DNA of 64,000 nt, taken from the NCBI GenBank assembly GCA_005656395.1, contig SRSI01000055.1, positions 434,001 to 498,000 of the forward strand, given 5' to 3'. Origin of the DNA: Strongyloides papillosus. Its lineage: Eukaryota; Nematoda; Chromadorea; Rhabditida; Strongyloididae. The translations under genes and the position numbers were made by a program. This document shows positions 1 through 13,584 of this stretch, in pieces. Below the pieces are notes generated by a model that saw only the letters and a list, made by a program, of their open reading frames with translations, was not told the origin of the DNA and ran no database searches. The number at the start of each line of letters is the position of its first letter. Position 1 is the first letter of the stretch.

Positions 1-2188
1 AGGGTAATGTAGTTGTTAATTATAGTAGTGTAATTAAGAGAAAGAAAATATTAGCTTTATTTAGACATATCTAAACAGTTTTAAAAGATTCATATCTATC
101 ATTTTTTTTTAAAAAAAAGAGATATTTTATCATTATCGAACAAAAAACTTAATACTCAATGAATTAAATATCGCATAAATTAACTTTTTAACATTAATAA
201 TATAATAATATATTTTTATAACCAATATGTATATTTTTAGTAACACATTTGTCAATTTAATAATAATAATAATAAATTTTAATGAAGAAAGTTGGTAGAT
301 AATAAAGAAACGTGTAAAAGTTTTTGGGAAAGAAGCATTAAAATGGGCATGATAAGTATATGTTAAAAATTAAAAGGGTTATATTTATGAAAATACACAT
401 GTGTGATAAGTTTTAATATAAAACATAAAGATTGGAAGATATATTGGATGATTCAAATTTTATAAACTAAAAAGATAAGGTCACATAATAGGAAAGACAT
501 TTAAAAGTCAAAGGATCATATGGAGAGCATAATTACATATATTTCTATGGATGTTTATATAGAATTTTTTTTATTACAAACTCATGGTCATTTGTCAATT
601 GATAAAAAAAGTTGCTATCTATTTTTTTATCTCAATATAAAAGTTTTTTATGTACACTTTTACAGGATAAGGGAAATAAAAGGAAGATTTTAGTTTAATG
701 AATTAAAAGACATCATTAGTAAAAGAGATATAAAGAAAAGAATGGAGATATTATAATAAAAAAGTTTCGTATAATTATTACACGAAAATATTATTTTTAA
801 AATAAAATTTTTTCACTATTAAACAAATCCACTATTGAATAAATGATAGTGTAAAAAAATTTAAAAAATTATTTAACTTGTAAAACATTTCCAAAGTTAT
901 CAAAATTACAATGATAAAAATTTTTTTAATTTAATAGAAATTTATTACACTAGATGGCATATGGTATAAAAGTAATAGATGAAAAAGGATGTTAAATATA
1001 TTTCATGAAAATTGTCATTAATTTAGAGATATTAAAACTTTTGTTCTAATATAAACCATGTAAAGAAATAAAAATAATAGTATAGTATTAATTAAAGTAT
1101 TACATATCCTGATATTTAATAAAGGTTTTTTTAGACTTTTTACAACAATGAAATAAAATATATTTTAAAAATGTTTAGTAATGATAAAAATATAATCACT
1201 CAGATAAAATGCCATGTAATTTTTATCACATCATCTAATATATCTATTTTTGTCAAATAATACATGTATTTTGGTAAAAGTGCCAAAAATAAGAATGTAA
1301 TGGGTTATTATATAATATATTCTAATAGAATATTACAAGGACCAAAATGTTACTATTGATAAGAAAGTAAAAGTATAATTTATTAGATACCTTCTTAATT
1401 ATTATGGCAATATTTTTATTTTGACAAAAACTAGAGTAGATATACACATAAAAGTTATTTATTATAAAATCATTTATAGAATATTTAAAGGCCATTTTTA
1501 AAATATATGTTATTTTTATATATTAAGAAAATTTAAACCATAAAATGACTTTTCTTAATCATACGAGGAAGAAAATATATTTAAAACGTTAGATACACAA
1601 TAAAAAAAATAAATTTTAGACCTGGAGTAAATATCTCACGAATAAGAAGTGGATTTAATAAATTAACATAATTTAACACATATCCAGTTTCATTTCTAAT
1701 AATTTTCACATAGCTATTTAAGATTTTCGGTTGACAAAATCTCAGAATATGTATCGGCGATTTTTTATTTATATATAGGATAAATACATACAAAATATTA
1801 TTATTTTCCATACATTAAATAATGATAGAGAGATATATAATATTATTTTCATTTACCATTTAAGTTTGTATAATTTTATTTTTCAACTACCAATTAAAAT
1901 TCACCTTTAAAGATAAAGTTTTATTTAAAAATCCAATAATTACAAATTTGTAATAATCTTTGAATAAATTTATTTTACCGTCCCTTTTTATAACTAATAA
2001 ATATTTGAATTTTTTTTAATTACCATGGATACAAAGGTATTTTAAGTTATGTAAGTGATCCTACTACTAACAATAAAAAATTAGATTATTACAAAGCTTT
2101 ACAATTTAATTTTATTTTATAAGATTATTATTAAATAACTGCAATTACTAAAAATGTTTTATCTGTTTTAAGCAACAAATTTTTTTAT
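1..2188. other. Gene-free AT-rich flank
   Basis: No convincing gene. There are only short homopolymer-rich open frames without splice partners or recognisable protein motifs. The stretch includes the 3' flank of the minus-strand monooxygenase that ends at 2189. Confidence 0.6.
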
Positions 2189-4053
2189 CTAAAAAATTGT
2201 TGTCATATCATATTGAATGTCAAACCATAGCAACATGAAACTAAATATGAATAAAAAAATAAAAACACCAACAAAATATGATAATAAATTAATTCCGGTG
2301 GGTCCAAAGCAAAATACCCAAACACCTGTCGAGAGTATTAAAACTGAGTAGGTGGCAATCCATTTCATGGAGGTGTAACGAAAATACTCGTCCAATACAC
2401 CACGTCGTTTGTGTTTTCTCATTCTACACTCACGATTTTTTATTGGTTTTTTAACTCTTATAGGGACATCTTCTATTGCTTTCCTGGCACCAGGCCAATT
2501 ATGTGGTCCAGTTAATCTATAGACATATGGTACATTTGCACCAACGTATAGTCTTAGGAAAAATTTAAAATCATTCCAGAAATAATTTTTTAACTGTGGT
2601 TTACATCCAATCATCTCTGCTAACTCATCCATGTATGGGATGTAATCTACTTGAATTGTGTGTTTGTTACTTTCAAAGTATCTTCTTCTCATTATTCTTC
2701 TTTTTTCATCTATATCCATCATCTGATCATCCTTTGATGGAAGGGTTATTTTTTTGCCAAATACTTGACATGCTACTCTACTTTGTAATTCAGAGATAGG
2801 TGCAATTGATCCGATTGGTTGGATTAATCCTATTACAGCCAATTGTGGGTAATTCAATGGAAAGATATATTTATATAAATCAACAACATGATTGTTTATT
2901 GGTATTATATCTTGTGGCTCAAGATATGGAAATGAGAATGTGTAACCTGTTGCTAGAATGAGTACATCACACTTGAATTTCTTTCCATTCTTAACAACAA
3001 CACTATCCTCTTCAATGAAATCAACATCCTCTGTTACAGTTATCATTCCAGAAAGCAAATGATTAGCAAGAGCATCATTAACAGTAGGATGTTGTTGGAA
3101 AAATCTATGGTTAGGTCTCAAACCATAAAGATCATGATCCATTCTTTGTTGAAGTCTATGTTCCATAAAATCATTAGCCACAGTCCATGGTATAGTATTC
3201 ATAGTCTGTTGATACAATCTACTCATTAATAATATATCATATGGCATTCCACCCTGACTACATCTATTAAAAATCCACGATCCTCTTCTAGTTGAAATAG
3301 TGACACTTTTAGCAATTTTCGCCAACTCAACCGAAATATCAAGTGCTGAATTTCCAATACCAACAATAAATATATCTTTATCTTCAAAACCTTTATAATC
3401 ACGATACTCCTTTGCATGCATTATTTTTCCATTAAACTTTTCCAGTCCCTTAACATTTAATGGATATTGTGGTTTAGAGTGGTGTCCAGTACAAAGCATA
3501 ATTTTATCAAATAATTCAATTTCTCCATTAGATAAAGTAACTTTCCACGTCTTATACTCATTATTTCCTGTTGGATTTAATTCTACCTTTAATGTAAAAA
3601 AAAATGAGTAAGAAATATTATAAATTATAATAATTATTTTAACAAAGTCATAAATTAAATGTAATGAAATAAAATTTTAAAGTACTTCTGAAAACTAACC
3701 TTATTAACAGCAATATTAAATTTTATATATTTTAACAAATCAAATTCTTTGGCGTAATTTATTAAATACTCCTGAACAAGTTTATTGTGCATAAAGTTTG
3801 GATACTCCTCCGGTGGTGGGTAATCAGAGTATGCCATAATTTCTTTTGATGTGTTAACAATAGTACTTTTCATAACCATACCTTCATCTGGTGGGGAGTT
3901 GTGGCGATAATTCCATAACCCACCAATATCATCGCTTTTTTCGTAGCATATAACTGTAAAACCTTCCTCTAGACATGATTTAATTGATGGTAGACCTGAT
4001 ACTCCAGCACCAATTATGCATACACGAGTTTTAGAATTATCAGTACTCATCAT
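2189..4053 (-). CDS. Flavin-containing monooxygenase (FMO)
   Basis: Two exons, 4053-3700 and 3586-2189, joined in phase 0 (donor AAG|GTTAGT, acceptor TTAAAG|GTA), give 583 aa. FMOs are ER-membrane enzymes that use FAD, NADPH and O2 to oxygenate soft nucleophiles (N or S) in xenobiotics and metabolites. Visible motifs are the FAD-binding GAGVSG near residue 15, the FMO signature FNGKIMHAKEY, the NADPH-binding GIGNSALD and the LILATGY motif. A C-terminal hydrophobic stretch with a short tail should anchor the protein in the ER membrane. It is slightly longer than typical ~530-residue FMOs. Two Met codons open the frame (MMSTD); either could initiate. The gene is complete and looks functional. 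The nematode FMO subgroup cannot be assigned by eye. Confidence 0.95.
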
Positions 4054-5081
4054 AATATTATTTATATAATATTAAAAATGATGCGTGACAATTATTAAAT
4101 AAAATGATCAAAAATTTTTGTAAATTTTAAAGATTAAAATGATGTGATTTATTTGATAGAAGGATAGTTTATATACAATTATTTCCCTTCTTATAATTAT
4201 ATTTTATACATCATATATCTCTCTATTCCCATTTCTTCTTATTAAAATTATTTATCGTCATTTTGACCTATAAATGATTCTCCCATCCAACCTTCATTAA
4301 TATAATGGATGTAAATTTTATGACAATTAAAAAAAGAGTTTTTGACTTATTTAATGATAATCCTTGTTACAATTAAAGGTAGAAGCATGTGTATCAAGGA
4401 AATCGTCTTATGTTTGAAAAAATTTTTATAATTCTCCAAAAATATATTAATACATATTTTTTTTGTACTATTAATCATTACAAACTAAACGTCTACATAT
4501 TTTTTATACAAGTGATTATTTGTATGAAAAAAATAATGCCAAAAATTAAAAAATTTATTAATTGAAAGCATTTTTATAGATTAGAGGGAAATTAAAATGT
4601 GTTTCTAAAAATAGTTAACTACGTTGTATAAGCTTCTGAAATTTTTACAGTTATTAAAATAAAATATTTATTTAATATAATAATAAAAAGTAGTTAATTT
4701 AATTTGGAAAATAGAAACCTATATGTAATGAAAATTTTTTATTCAAAATCAGGATATGAAAAAAAAGAAAAAATTAAAACAAATTTTGCACATAATATTT
4801 TATATATTTCTAAGAAAAGTAGTTAGTTCCATGTATTTTTAATTCTTTTAATTGAAAAGAATATTTTAATTGATACATGTAGAAAAATTTTTATAATAAT
4901 AAAAAAATTTTGTGAAAGTATCACAATAATATTTATACTAAATAAAAGAAATATATCATACTGTATTAAAATTTTTTTCCTGAGAGGTAATTTAAATAAA
5001 ATTATATGATCCTAAATTTTTCACCGGTGGTATATATGTTGTATTAATATATGTTATTGGTTAACAATTGAAAAAAAACTT
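4054..5081. other. Intergenic, FMO 5' flank
   Basis: AT-rich sequence between the start of the monooxygenase and the 3' end of the OTULIN-like gene, both on the minus strand. It must hold the FMO promoter. No clear motif beyond generic TATA-like AT runs. Confidence 0.5.
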
Positions 5082-8000
5082 CTATGAATAGTAAGCGTCA
5101 TCGGGAAGATGGTATAACGGGAAGATTGGTCCATCTTTCTTTAATTTTACCATAAATATTTCATTTCCGTACCTACAATCACTTGATGGGTATATTGAAC
5201 AAATACCTTGATTGTTAACGTTTTTTAATGTAAAATCAAAAAGTTGAATTTTAACGTTGACAGTGTCAGCAAAGAGTGCCAAATCATACTGGTCAATTGT
5301 CTCATTCTTATCATTTAACTTTAACATAATCTCTTTTGGATTTCTCATTGCAAAAAGATGATTATAAAAACTCCTACATCTTATATTTTTAGAGTACTCA
5401 AAAATGTATTGAAAAACATTAATACTTTTTAATACCATTAAAAATTTGGCTCCTTCTATTGCTTCAGGAGAAATAACAATTTCTTCAATACCACAGACAT
5501 CATGTTGCTGGAAAGAGTATTAAAATATTAAATTATACATATTTTATATGAAAGTTTATCAGTTTTACAGTAAAAATCTTTACGTAAATTCCCAGTGAAA
5601 AGTGTCTAAAAAAACTTATAATCTACATTCTTAGAAATAAATCATTCATCCTAGAGATATTTTATAAAAATATTGCTAAAAATGTTTTTTGTATATGAAG
5701 AGATTATTATAAAATTATTATTAAAAATAGTTTTTATAACTTTTCCTACAGACACATAAATTCATCCCTATTTCAAAGTATTTCATCTTCTCCTAAAAAT
5801 ATCATTTCAAATTTACACCATTTTCATTGATAAATGCTTAAAACGTTAATATTTTTAGAAATAGATTATGAGAAATGTCATGGTTAATTAAAAAGTACTT
5901 GCACTTTCATATAGTGTAGTTGAGTAAAGATTAAGGAAGTGATATTTATAATGTCCAGTTGGTTCCATAAATGCATAACATATGTGCACGCAAATGTCAA
6001 GATTAAAATTGATAAAATTTTAATTAACATACATAGGAAAACGACTTTTATTAATTAATAAAAATTACTAAAGAATATTGCCTTTGTATGGTTAAATGAA
6101 AGGGTATTGAAAAAATAAAAGGGATAATATGTGATATAACATCCCACTCATTAACATCTTATAACGTCACCACTTTTAATGTATTTTGGTCTAACTAATT
6201 TTGTATATCAAGGTTTTTGTCTACCCATATATTATTTATTATTAATATATCAAAAGTAGACATAGGGCCAACGTTTTTCTTATGCCTTTTATAATTATTA
6301 AGTTTTGTGTTATTATTATAAAACACTAACTTTTAATAAATGCACCTCATTGAATCATGATTTTAGAATTTAACTATGATATGCATAAATCTTTGGCATT
6401 TTAATAAAAAGTGTATACATATATAAATTCTTACTATTAACCCTCGCGTCCCCTCACTAACTATAAATATAAAAATTCCTAGGATACCCTAACAACTCCT
6501 TTTGGAGTAGGTATAGAACTTTTGTCATTTTATTACTTGTTATTGTAATTTGTACTACACTTTTGGGTAAATTGTTCGAAATAATATTTTTTAGTTTTCT
6601 TTTAAAGATCAAAATACACGTCATTTTTAAAAAGATTAGAAAAAAACACATAATGAAAATAAATTTTTTTGGTATATTTATCAACTACAAAGTACCAATT
6701 ACATTTAAGCGCTTTTTTTAACTTTACTACAATTTTTTATTATATTATTTTAACCACTAAACATTTGTATTTTATACTACTCCAAAAAGAGTTTTTAGGG
6801 TACCGAAGGGTTAATAGAAGTGTCTGGAAAACTCACTTATAAACTTAACCAAAAATGAAATGATAACTTTAAGTAACGTAACTTCCGAAAAATCTCCTTT
6901 TATGTAAACATATATGAAACATTCTTACTTTTGTGGGAGTAAAATAAGTGAACTATAAAATATAAATGTTCTTTAATTATTATAAAATATGTATTTTATA
7001 AATTTTTTCATAAATTGTATAATTTTATAAAAACCAATTACCATTTGATTATAATGTTTCATGATATTTTTTAATGTTGTGTTTCATGATATTTTAAGAA
7101 AGTATAACACTTTGTGGTATAATACTTTTAAGAAAAAAAGTAAAAACTTTTTATGTTGTAAAATTTTTAAAATTAACTCAATTACAATCTCTCTCTCTTT
7201 TATTTTTTACCTCCCCAGAGATGATAACTTTTAAATCATTTCCATAGACAGGAAAGTATAGAAAAAAAGTTTTACTTACCAATTTCCAAAGAGCATAAAG
7301 ATATGTTAAAATTTCTTTTTCAAATGTATTAGTTGATGGAGTTCCTTTTATAGTCTCATCATTATTGTAAATTGAATTCTGTGGTTTTGTCTTCATCATT
7401 ACTATCCTTTTTGACAATAGGTTCCATCTCCTTAAGTAGTCAAATTGCTCAAGTATATTGTGTGTAGCCTAAAATGGGTGAAAAATGAACTTTTAATATT
7501 ATAGTAAATTGGTTTTTTTAATCATCTTTTTCTTCATTTATTTTAATTTTTTTACATTTTAAAGTTTAAAAATTATAGAACTCTTTTTATCGCGAATTAC
7601 TTGAAATTTATTTGTTTAATACATTTATTATTAAAAAAAATTGAAAGATAAAGTAATACTTTTGATCAGTACTTTTTTAGGTATTATGAATCATAATTCC
7701 TTCGCAGACAGCAATTAAGTAAATTGTTGTATTTTTTTAATCAAAAAAATTACATTTATAAAACATAATCACTATGATCTTGAAGATATTATTTTTTTAA
7801 AAGGTTTTTTGTAATAACCATTAAGTGAATGCACTATCTAGCTAGCCTAGCAGTCTAAAAGTATTATCTTCTAAGGATTATGATAGATAAGCCAACTGTG
7901 ATGAATAAGAAACTTTTTTCATATTGATATCACACTTTTTACAACATTCCAATAGCTTAATGGAAATTTTCAATCGTTCTAATTAATCACACACTAAATA

Positions 8001-11000
8001 CACATTTTCCTAATATGCGTATTATATGTAGATTAAATGTTTTTCATTATTATGGGGTGTGTCTCTTTTGTTAAACTTTTATTTACAGCCAATCCCGATA
8101 TATCACCAACCGCTAATTTTTTAAGAAAAAATAGACTCCACCTAGATTGATAGGTTTTTATAAAGCTAGTACAGATAGGAAAAGTCGTACTTTAATAGAT
8201 ATTATATATTTATTAAATGTGATGCAAAAGCAGATATTCCTTTATAAGGGTTACATAAAATCCCAACTATTCATAAATTATATTTTCACTTAAAAGCACC
8301 CCCTTGAGTGAACAAATATAAATATGTATCTCTGAAATAGATATATATATTAATAATAATATATATCTATATATTGTATCCGCCTATCAATATTTATCTT
8401 ATATATAATTGTGCCATCATTAACATCTCAATCATTCTAGATTTTACCTGAGCTTTTTACCATGTCTTGCTCCGTTAATGCTCCAATGAAATTTGTTGTT
8501 TTATTTATCTCTTTGATTAGTTACCTTCAGACTAGTCATGCTTTGACCTGTTATGAAAGTAAAGATGATGTAAGTTTTGTAATACACATAATAAGTGACA
8601 TATGTCCTAATAACAATGTCCCTAATTTTAGGGTAGTATCATTCCTGTTAGAAATGACACCTGGAAATATTGTGCTATTGTCCCAGCTTTAAATACTGCA
8701 TATGGAACCTCTGACGGAAGAAGGTTTGGTCTTGGACCACAAAATGATTGGACTGAAGCTTATGATTCTACATTCGCATACAATGACAATATGTATAAAG
8801 TTTTAACTGTTTGCATTTTCGAGGTAAATTTTTTTATTTTAACTATAAATTAATTAATTTTCTTTTAATTATTATAGAAGTATGATTTCTCTAACATAAA
8901 CCCAAAAATGAACTATGGTCAATCAGTTGAATATATATTTCGCTGCGTATGTAATTATGATCGTTGTAACTCTGCATCAACCTTCCATGGATATATAAAC
9001 TCAATGAAAAGAGATTCCAGCTTATAAATAATATTCAATTGATATTATATAAAAACTATTGAAAATCAAAATAATTATATTGGTAGTAAAAAAATGTGTT
9101 TTCAAAAACTTTATATACTCCAGAAAAATAGAACTTTTATTTTAATTTTAAAAATTATACATATTTTGTCTTGAGGAGCTTTATATTTTAATAACAGCTT
9201 TATAAAAATAAAAAACTAACAAACGAGAAACTTGGTGATCAAAAGTAGTAATCAAACATAAAAAGAACTGAACTTTTTAACATTAAATTAATTCGGATGT
9301 ATTGTGAATGATAGATTGTTTATATTACCCTGGTTTTGTGTGATAAATTTTCTCAAAAATAAAAATGACTTCAAACTTCTACAAATAAAATTTTTTTTCT
9401 ACGTTAAAGTGCTTTGTATATTATGAAAATAAAAAAATTCTAGAAATTTGTATTGAAAAAAGATTAAAATATATTAAAAGTCTATACCCATCTATTTTTA
9501 ATTAAAATTAAAATTAGTTTTCATTATTATTGTCTGAGACATTAATGATAAATATTATTGATAGTAAATTTTCAAGTGTATTCTAAAAGACAAATAAAAA
9601 GATATAAATAGTAATTTCATTATATAAAAAGAAATATTATTAATTACATCATAATTACAATGCCATTCTCCTTTGCGCAATCGTCTTTAATTATTTGGAC
9701 AATAAAAGTAAATTGCCATTATTAAGGTCATGATGTTATAGTTAAATTAAGTATTAAAATACACATAATTAAATGTATCTTTTGAGTCCTAGTATCAAAA
9801 GGTTTTTGCCATTTCTATATAATAAGTACATATACATTATGGATATTAATATTTCATGATTCTAGTAGACGTCATTACCATCCTAATTCACTTTATTTAA
9901 TTATTTTCTTATTTTTTTATTTAAAAACGTTTAAATAAAAATGTATATTTTAAATGATGATGTCTTGGATTACGTATAATTCAAATAAAAAAGAAAATGA
10001 TAAAGCTTCCGTTAGAGACACAGTATTGTATAAAATGAATCATTTTTAAAAGAGTAAAGTTTTAAAAATTTTAAATATTTCAATTATATAATTTACTTTT
10101 TTATCCTACACCATGATGTAATGGCACTATATAACACCAAAGAAAAATAAAAAAAAACAATTTGATATTTGGAGTTAGTATTTTTTAATCTTAACACACA
10201 CACTAAATGACATACTATGAGTATTTTATGTGATAGGCACAGAATGAATATGGTGGCCAGACAAAGTGAAAAGTGTAAATATGAGGTAATGATCTCTCAT
10301 TAAACTATAAGCATAAAAATAACAATTGTAAGAACCTGTTACTTATTATAAAATTTATTCTTACATAAATTATATGTCAATTCTTTTAGTAACTTTTAGG
10401 CCTTATGATGAGGTAAGAAATATTATATTAAAAAAAATTCCTTAACTATTTATAAAGGTAATTTGTGGATTACAGAGATGTCATGACATTTGAAGATTAA
10501 ATGATTGATTATTTCAATTATTACTTTAATAAAATTAATATCCACTTGGGTAGGCAATATAATAGACGTGAAAATTTATAACTTTTTTAACATTATCACA
10601 ATACAATTTTAAAACAATATATGAGGAAACACTAGAAATTACAACTTTACTCTTTAGCATTTCATCTTTTCAGATCAAAATTCATTTAACAAAAAAAAGA
10701 TACCCCGTATTTTATAGTACCACTTTTTAATATTTGTATATATTATAATATATATAATAATTTGATATATAACTTACATTCTTGATAACAGAAAATGATG
10801 AACAGTTAAAAAATGATGCGTTACCATACACCATGGCATGTAAGATGTTTTCTAAGAAACTATCAACATCGCAGCAATCACTTTTTTCACCCACCATATA
10901 ACGTATCCTTTTTAGTCGCTTCCGAGAATAAAGAGCATTTGCCAACTGAAATGGAAAAAAAATTTAATTATAACTACTATAAAAAAGTTTTCATACTTTT

Positions 11001-13584
11001 TTTTTAATATTTAACATTAACCTTTTAATAAAAATGTCATTTTATATCATCATAGACGTCAATTAACATTAATGTTAATAAAAAATGATATTATACGACA
11101 GTAGAAGTTTTAATTAATTTGATGGAATTAAAAAAAGTAATTAATGGAGAAACAAAAAAAATTAAAATGATATCAACTTTATTAGCTTATCTGATAAAAA
11201 TAATAAAATTGTATGTTTCCAATTGATACATAATATTTTTATTACAATTGACCTTTTCTTAATCTACACACATCTTAAACATTTTCACCTACCTTTAATT
11301 TACTAATCTCAGAGGCTCTGAAATTTTCCCTCACAACAATCATGAAATCTCTAGTTGATTTTAATCTTAAATCATTCTTAGGAGTTACCACAGTTTCTTG
11401 TACACTAACATCAGTGACATTACCATCCCTTTGTGGATTACCATAATCCCTTGAAGCCTCAGAGAGAGGTAAACTATAATGAGATTCATTTGAGAAAGAC
11501 CTTTGTGGTGATAACTCAGGAAAGAGTTGAAATGTCGTATAATCAACATCAACCTCCAACTTATCAGTGATTTGTTTATTTAAGGCACTATTATTATTAA
11601 AAGATTCACTTTCATAAAAATTATCATCATCAAAAAGGATATCATCATTACACCACTCCAGTGATTGCACTGATTTTGTTATAATTGAACCCGTATTATT
11701 TATGCTGTTAGATGATTTTAACGATGTTTTTGGCATATCACTTTCATTAATCTGTGTAAGATTAGGTAATCTGTAAAATAATGACAATAATATTTATCAA
11801 AAAAAAGTGGTGGTGATGTTAAAAAAAAAGTAACAAATGATTGTTATTTAAATTTTTTTAAACAATCCATCAAAAATGAGATTTTTTGAAAAAAATATAA
11901 AGTACTGACCTGAAAATATTATTGTTTATATTATTGTTGGTTGATGGTAATGATCGAGTATCTTCGTCATTCAAATAATCAGGGACTATTGCAGAGTCAA
12001 ACATTTGCCCAACTTTTTGATTAAGGGAGCTAAAAAATTATTTTATAACAAAAAAAAAATATTAGAGGTAAAAAAAACAACAACTGTTATAAGAAATTTA
12101 TATTATTATTATCATTAAATATGAGCATACTTTTTTTTTACTTACTTTGCTAGATTAGCTTTACTTGTAGTGTTTGATGATATATAGGATTCTTTTGAGA
12201 ACAACGAATCTGTCATCGGAGAATTGAAAGAAGTTGATGGATTAATTTGTGTTCTAGATATGGTAGTGTTATTTTTATTTGGTGTTTCATTACTCATTAG
12301 TGGCGTTAATTCAACTAGACCCTTAATATTACTTTTACTCATTTTTTCATTAAATTTTGATAAATTTGATTTATTGGTCCCATAACTACATACTGATAGA
12401 GATCTTGATCTATCAAATTCACTCCCTGCTACAATTACAGATTTATATAAATGTTTAGAATTTTGCATACATTTAGAATTTATCATTATCGATAAATCTT
12501 CCATGGCCATTGAATTTAACTCACTCCCTAAATCATCCATTGTACCATCCTTAATTGATTGCCCCTGTTGATATTGGGATTGATTCCTAAAAATTGAATC
12601 ATCATCAATCTTATCATCTAGTATATTCCTTAACAAAGCATTAACACTATTCAAAGAGTCTGTTGCCATAGAAAAATCACTGGGTGATGATAGATTATGC
12701 ACCTCATTATGTGGATTATCATAAAATTCATCATCCCATACGGGTTCAGTATCACATGCTAAATTGAAATTTGCCGACTTAACAGAGACAGAACCGCTGT
12801 TACTCGTGATATCATCATTATACATTCCATTATCATAATAATCACCTTTTATTCTTTGTTTTTTATCAATGCTTCTAAAATTCTTTTTTCCACCTACTAT
12901 ACTGGTAGGGGTGGAAGGAGATGATAATCTTGAAAGGGAACAAGCTTTTTTTATAATATCTTTTTTATGTTCCTCATTCATTTCATCGGCTTCCATGACA
13001 CTTAAAGCAGTTAATCCTTTCCTTCGATAATCCTTTCTAGGAAACGACAAATTTACATAGTATTTCTTTGATGAGTTAATCTCTCCCTCTATAATATCTT
13101 CATCAGATTCTTTATCACTCTCCAGTGACGTGACAAGACTATTATATACATCCTCATTAACATTAAACAAATTAGATGACACACTACTTGAAGGGAACAA
13201 TTTACTTTGACCTGTTATATTTAATGGTTTAGAATCTAGTAGTGTCCAAATTAATCTTTTTCCTAAGAACTTTCCACATAATTTATATACACAGTAAGAT
13301 GAAACTCCTGCTACTATAAGAACTCCACTTGTTTTTGCTAAAAATAATAAGAGGTTAACAAGAGTAATTTTTCATTAATATTTCTTTAACTTATAAATAT
13401 TAAAATGGTCTTTGATTCTTGTTATCAATAAACAAAAAAAAGATTAATGGACATACTTACCAGTCCATGGAAATTTATAGTCAAGAAAACAAAATGAAAA
13501 TTTAACTGAATTTTGTGATAAATCTATTTCAGCTACCGTTCTCAGGAGAAGGACACCGGAATGGTACCTATTAAAGATACTCAT
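5082..13584 (-). CDS. Membrane-anchored OTULIN/FAM105-like protein, catalytic residues lost
   Basis: Seven exons: 13584-13461, 13337-12146, 12029-11910, 11770-11293, 10945-10778, 7468-7280 and 5507-5082. All junctions are GT-AG and in frame (898 aa). Residues ~45-62 form one transmembrane segment. About 570 residues of Ser/Asn/Asp-rich, probably disordered sequence follow. The last ~260 residues resemble the OTU domain of OTULIN (FAM105B) and OTULINL (FAM105A): the FDYLRRWNLL, EGAKFLMVL, DLALFADTVNVKIQLF and C-terminal YHLP segments align in order. OTULIN removes linear ubiquitin chains, but here the catalytic-loop position reads DVDSF (around D666/S667) with no Cys, and the His before the final YxxP is replaced. 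It is therefore probably a pseudo-deubiquitinase on an intracellular membrane, analogous to OTULINL. Two introns are very large, 3.3 and 1.8 kb. The 5' end is uncertain (see the candidate exon at 15840). Confidence 0.82.
6441..6810. mobile_element. piggyBac-like MITE
   Basis: A TTAA-CCCT end at 6437-6444 and an AGGG-TTAA end at 6807-6814 bound ~370 bp with no transposase. The interiors of both ends carry matching inverted sequence (left GGATACCCTAACAACTCC near 6480, right GAGTTTTTAGGGTACC near 6790). The left end has ~40 extra bases between the terminal CCCT and the rest of the repeat. A TTAA target and CCC-starting ends are typical of the piggyBac superfamily (family knowledge). It lies in the last intron of the OTULIN-like gene. 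Confidence 0.55.
8462..9027 (+). CDS. Small secreted Ly-6/three-finger-domain protein
   Basis: Three exons, 8462-8569, 8632-8823 and 8878-9027, joined in phase 0 with GTAAGT/GTAAAT donors and AG acceptors, give 149 aa. The N-terminus is a signal peptide (hydrophobic FVVLFISLISYLQ). The mature part opens with LTCYES and ends with RCVCNYDRCN, the Cys pattern that starts and closes Ly-6/uPAR/activin-receptor-type three-finger folds, followed by a short tail. It is probably secreted or surface-bound; the ligand is unknown. The gene sits complete, on the opposite strand, inside the 3.3-kb intron of the OTULIN-like gene, so it must have its own promoter upstream of 8460. Family call from Cys spacing; function unknown. 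Confidence 0.85.

Noticed and set aside
1581..1811. 76-codon minus-strand open frame
   Set aside because: AT-driven Ile/Phe/Tyr-rich sequence, no family motif, no splice partners.
6457..6684. 75-codon minus-strand open frame with a hydrophobic stretch
   Set aside because: Lies wholly inside the piggyBac-like MITE and an intron; low complexity.
8335..8380. AT-rich inverted repeat (AGATATATATATTA/TAATATATATCT)
   Set aside because: Simple AT repeat; expected by chance in this composition.
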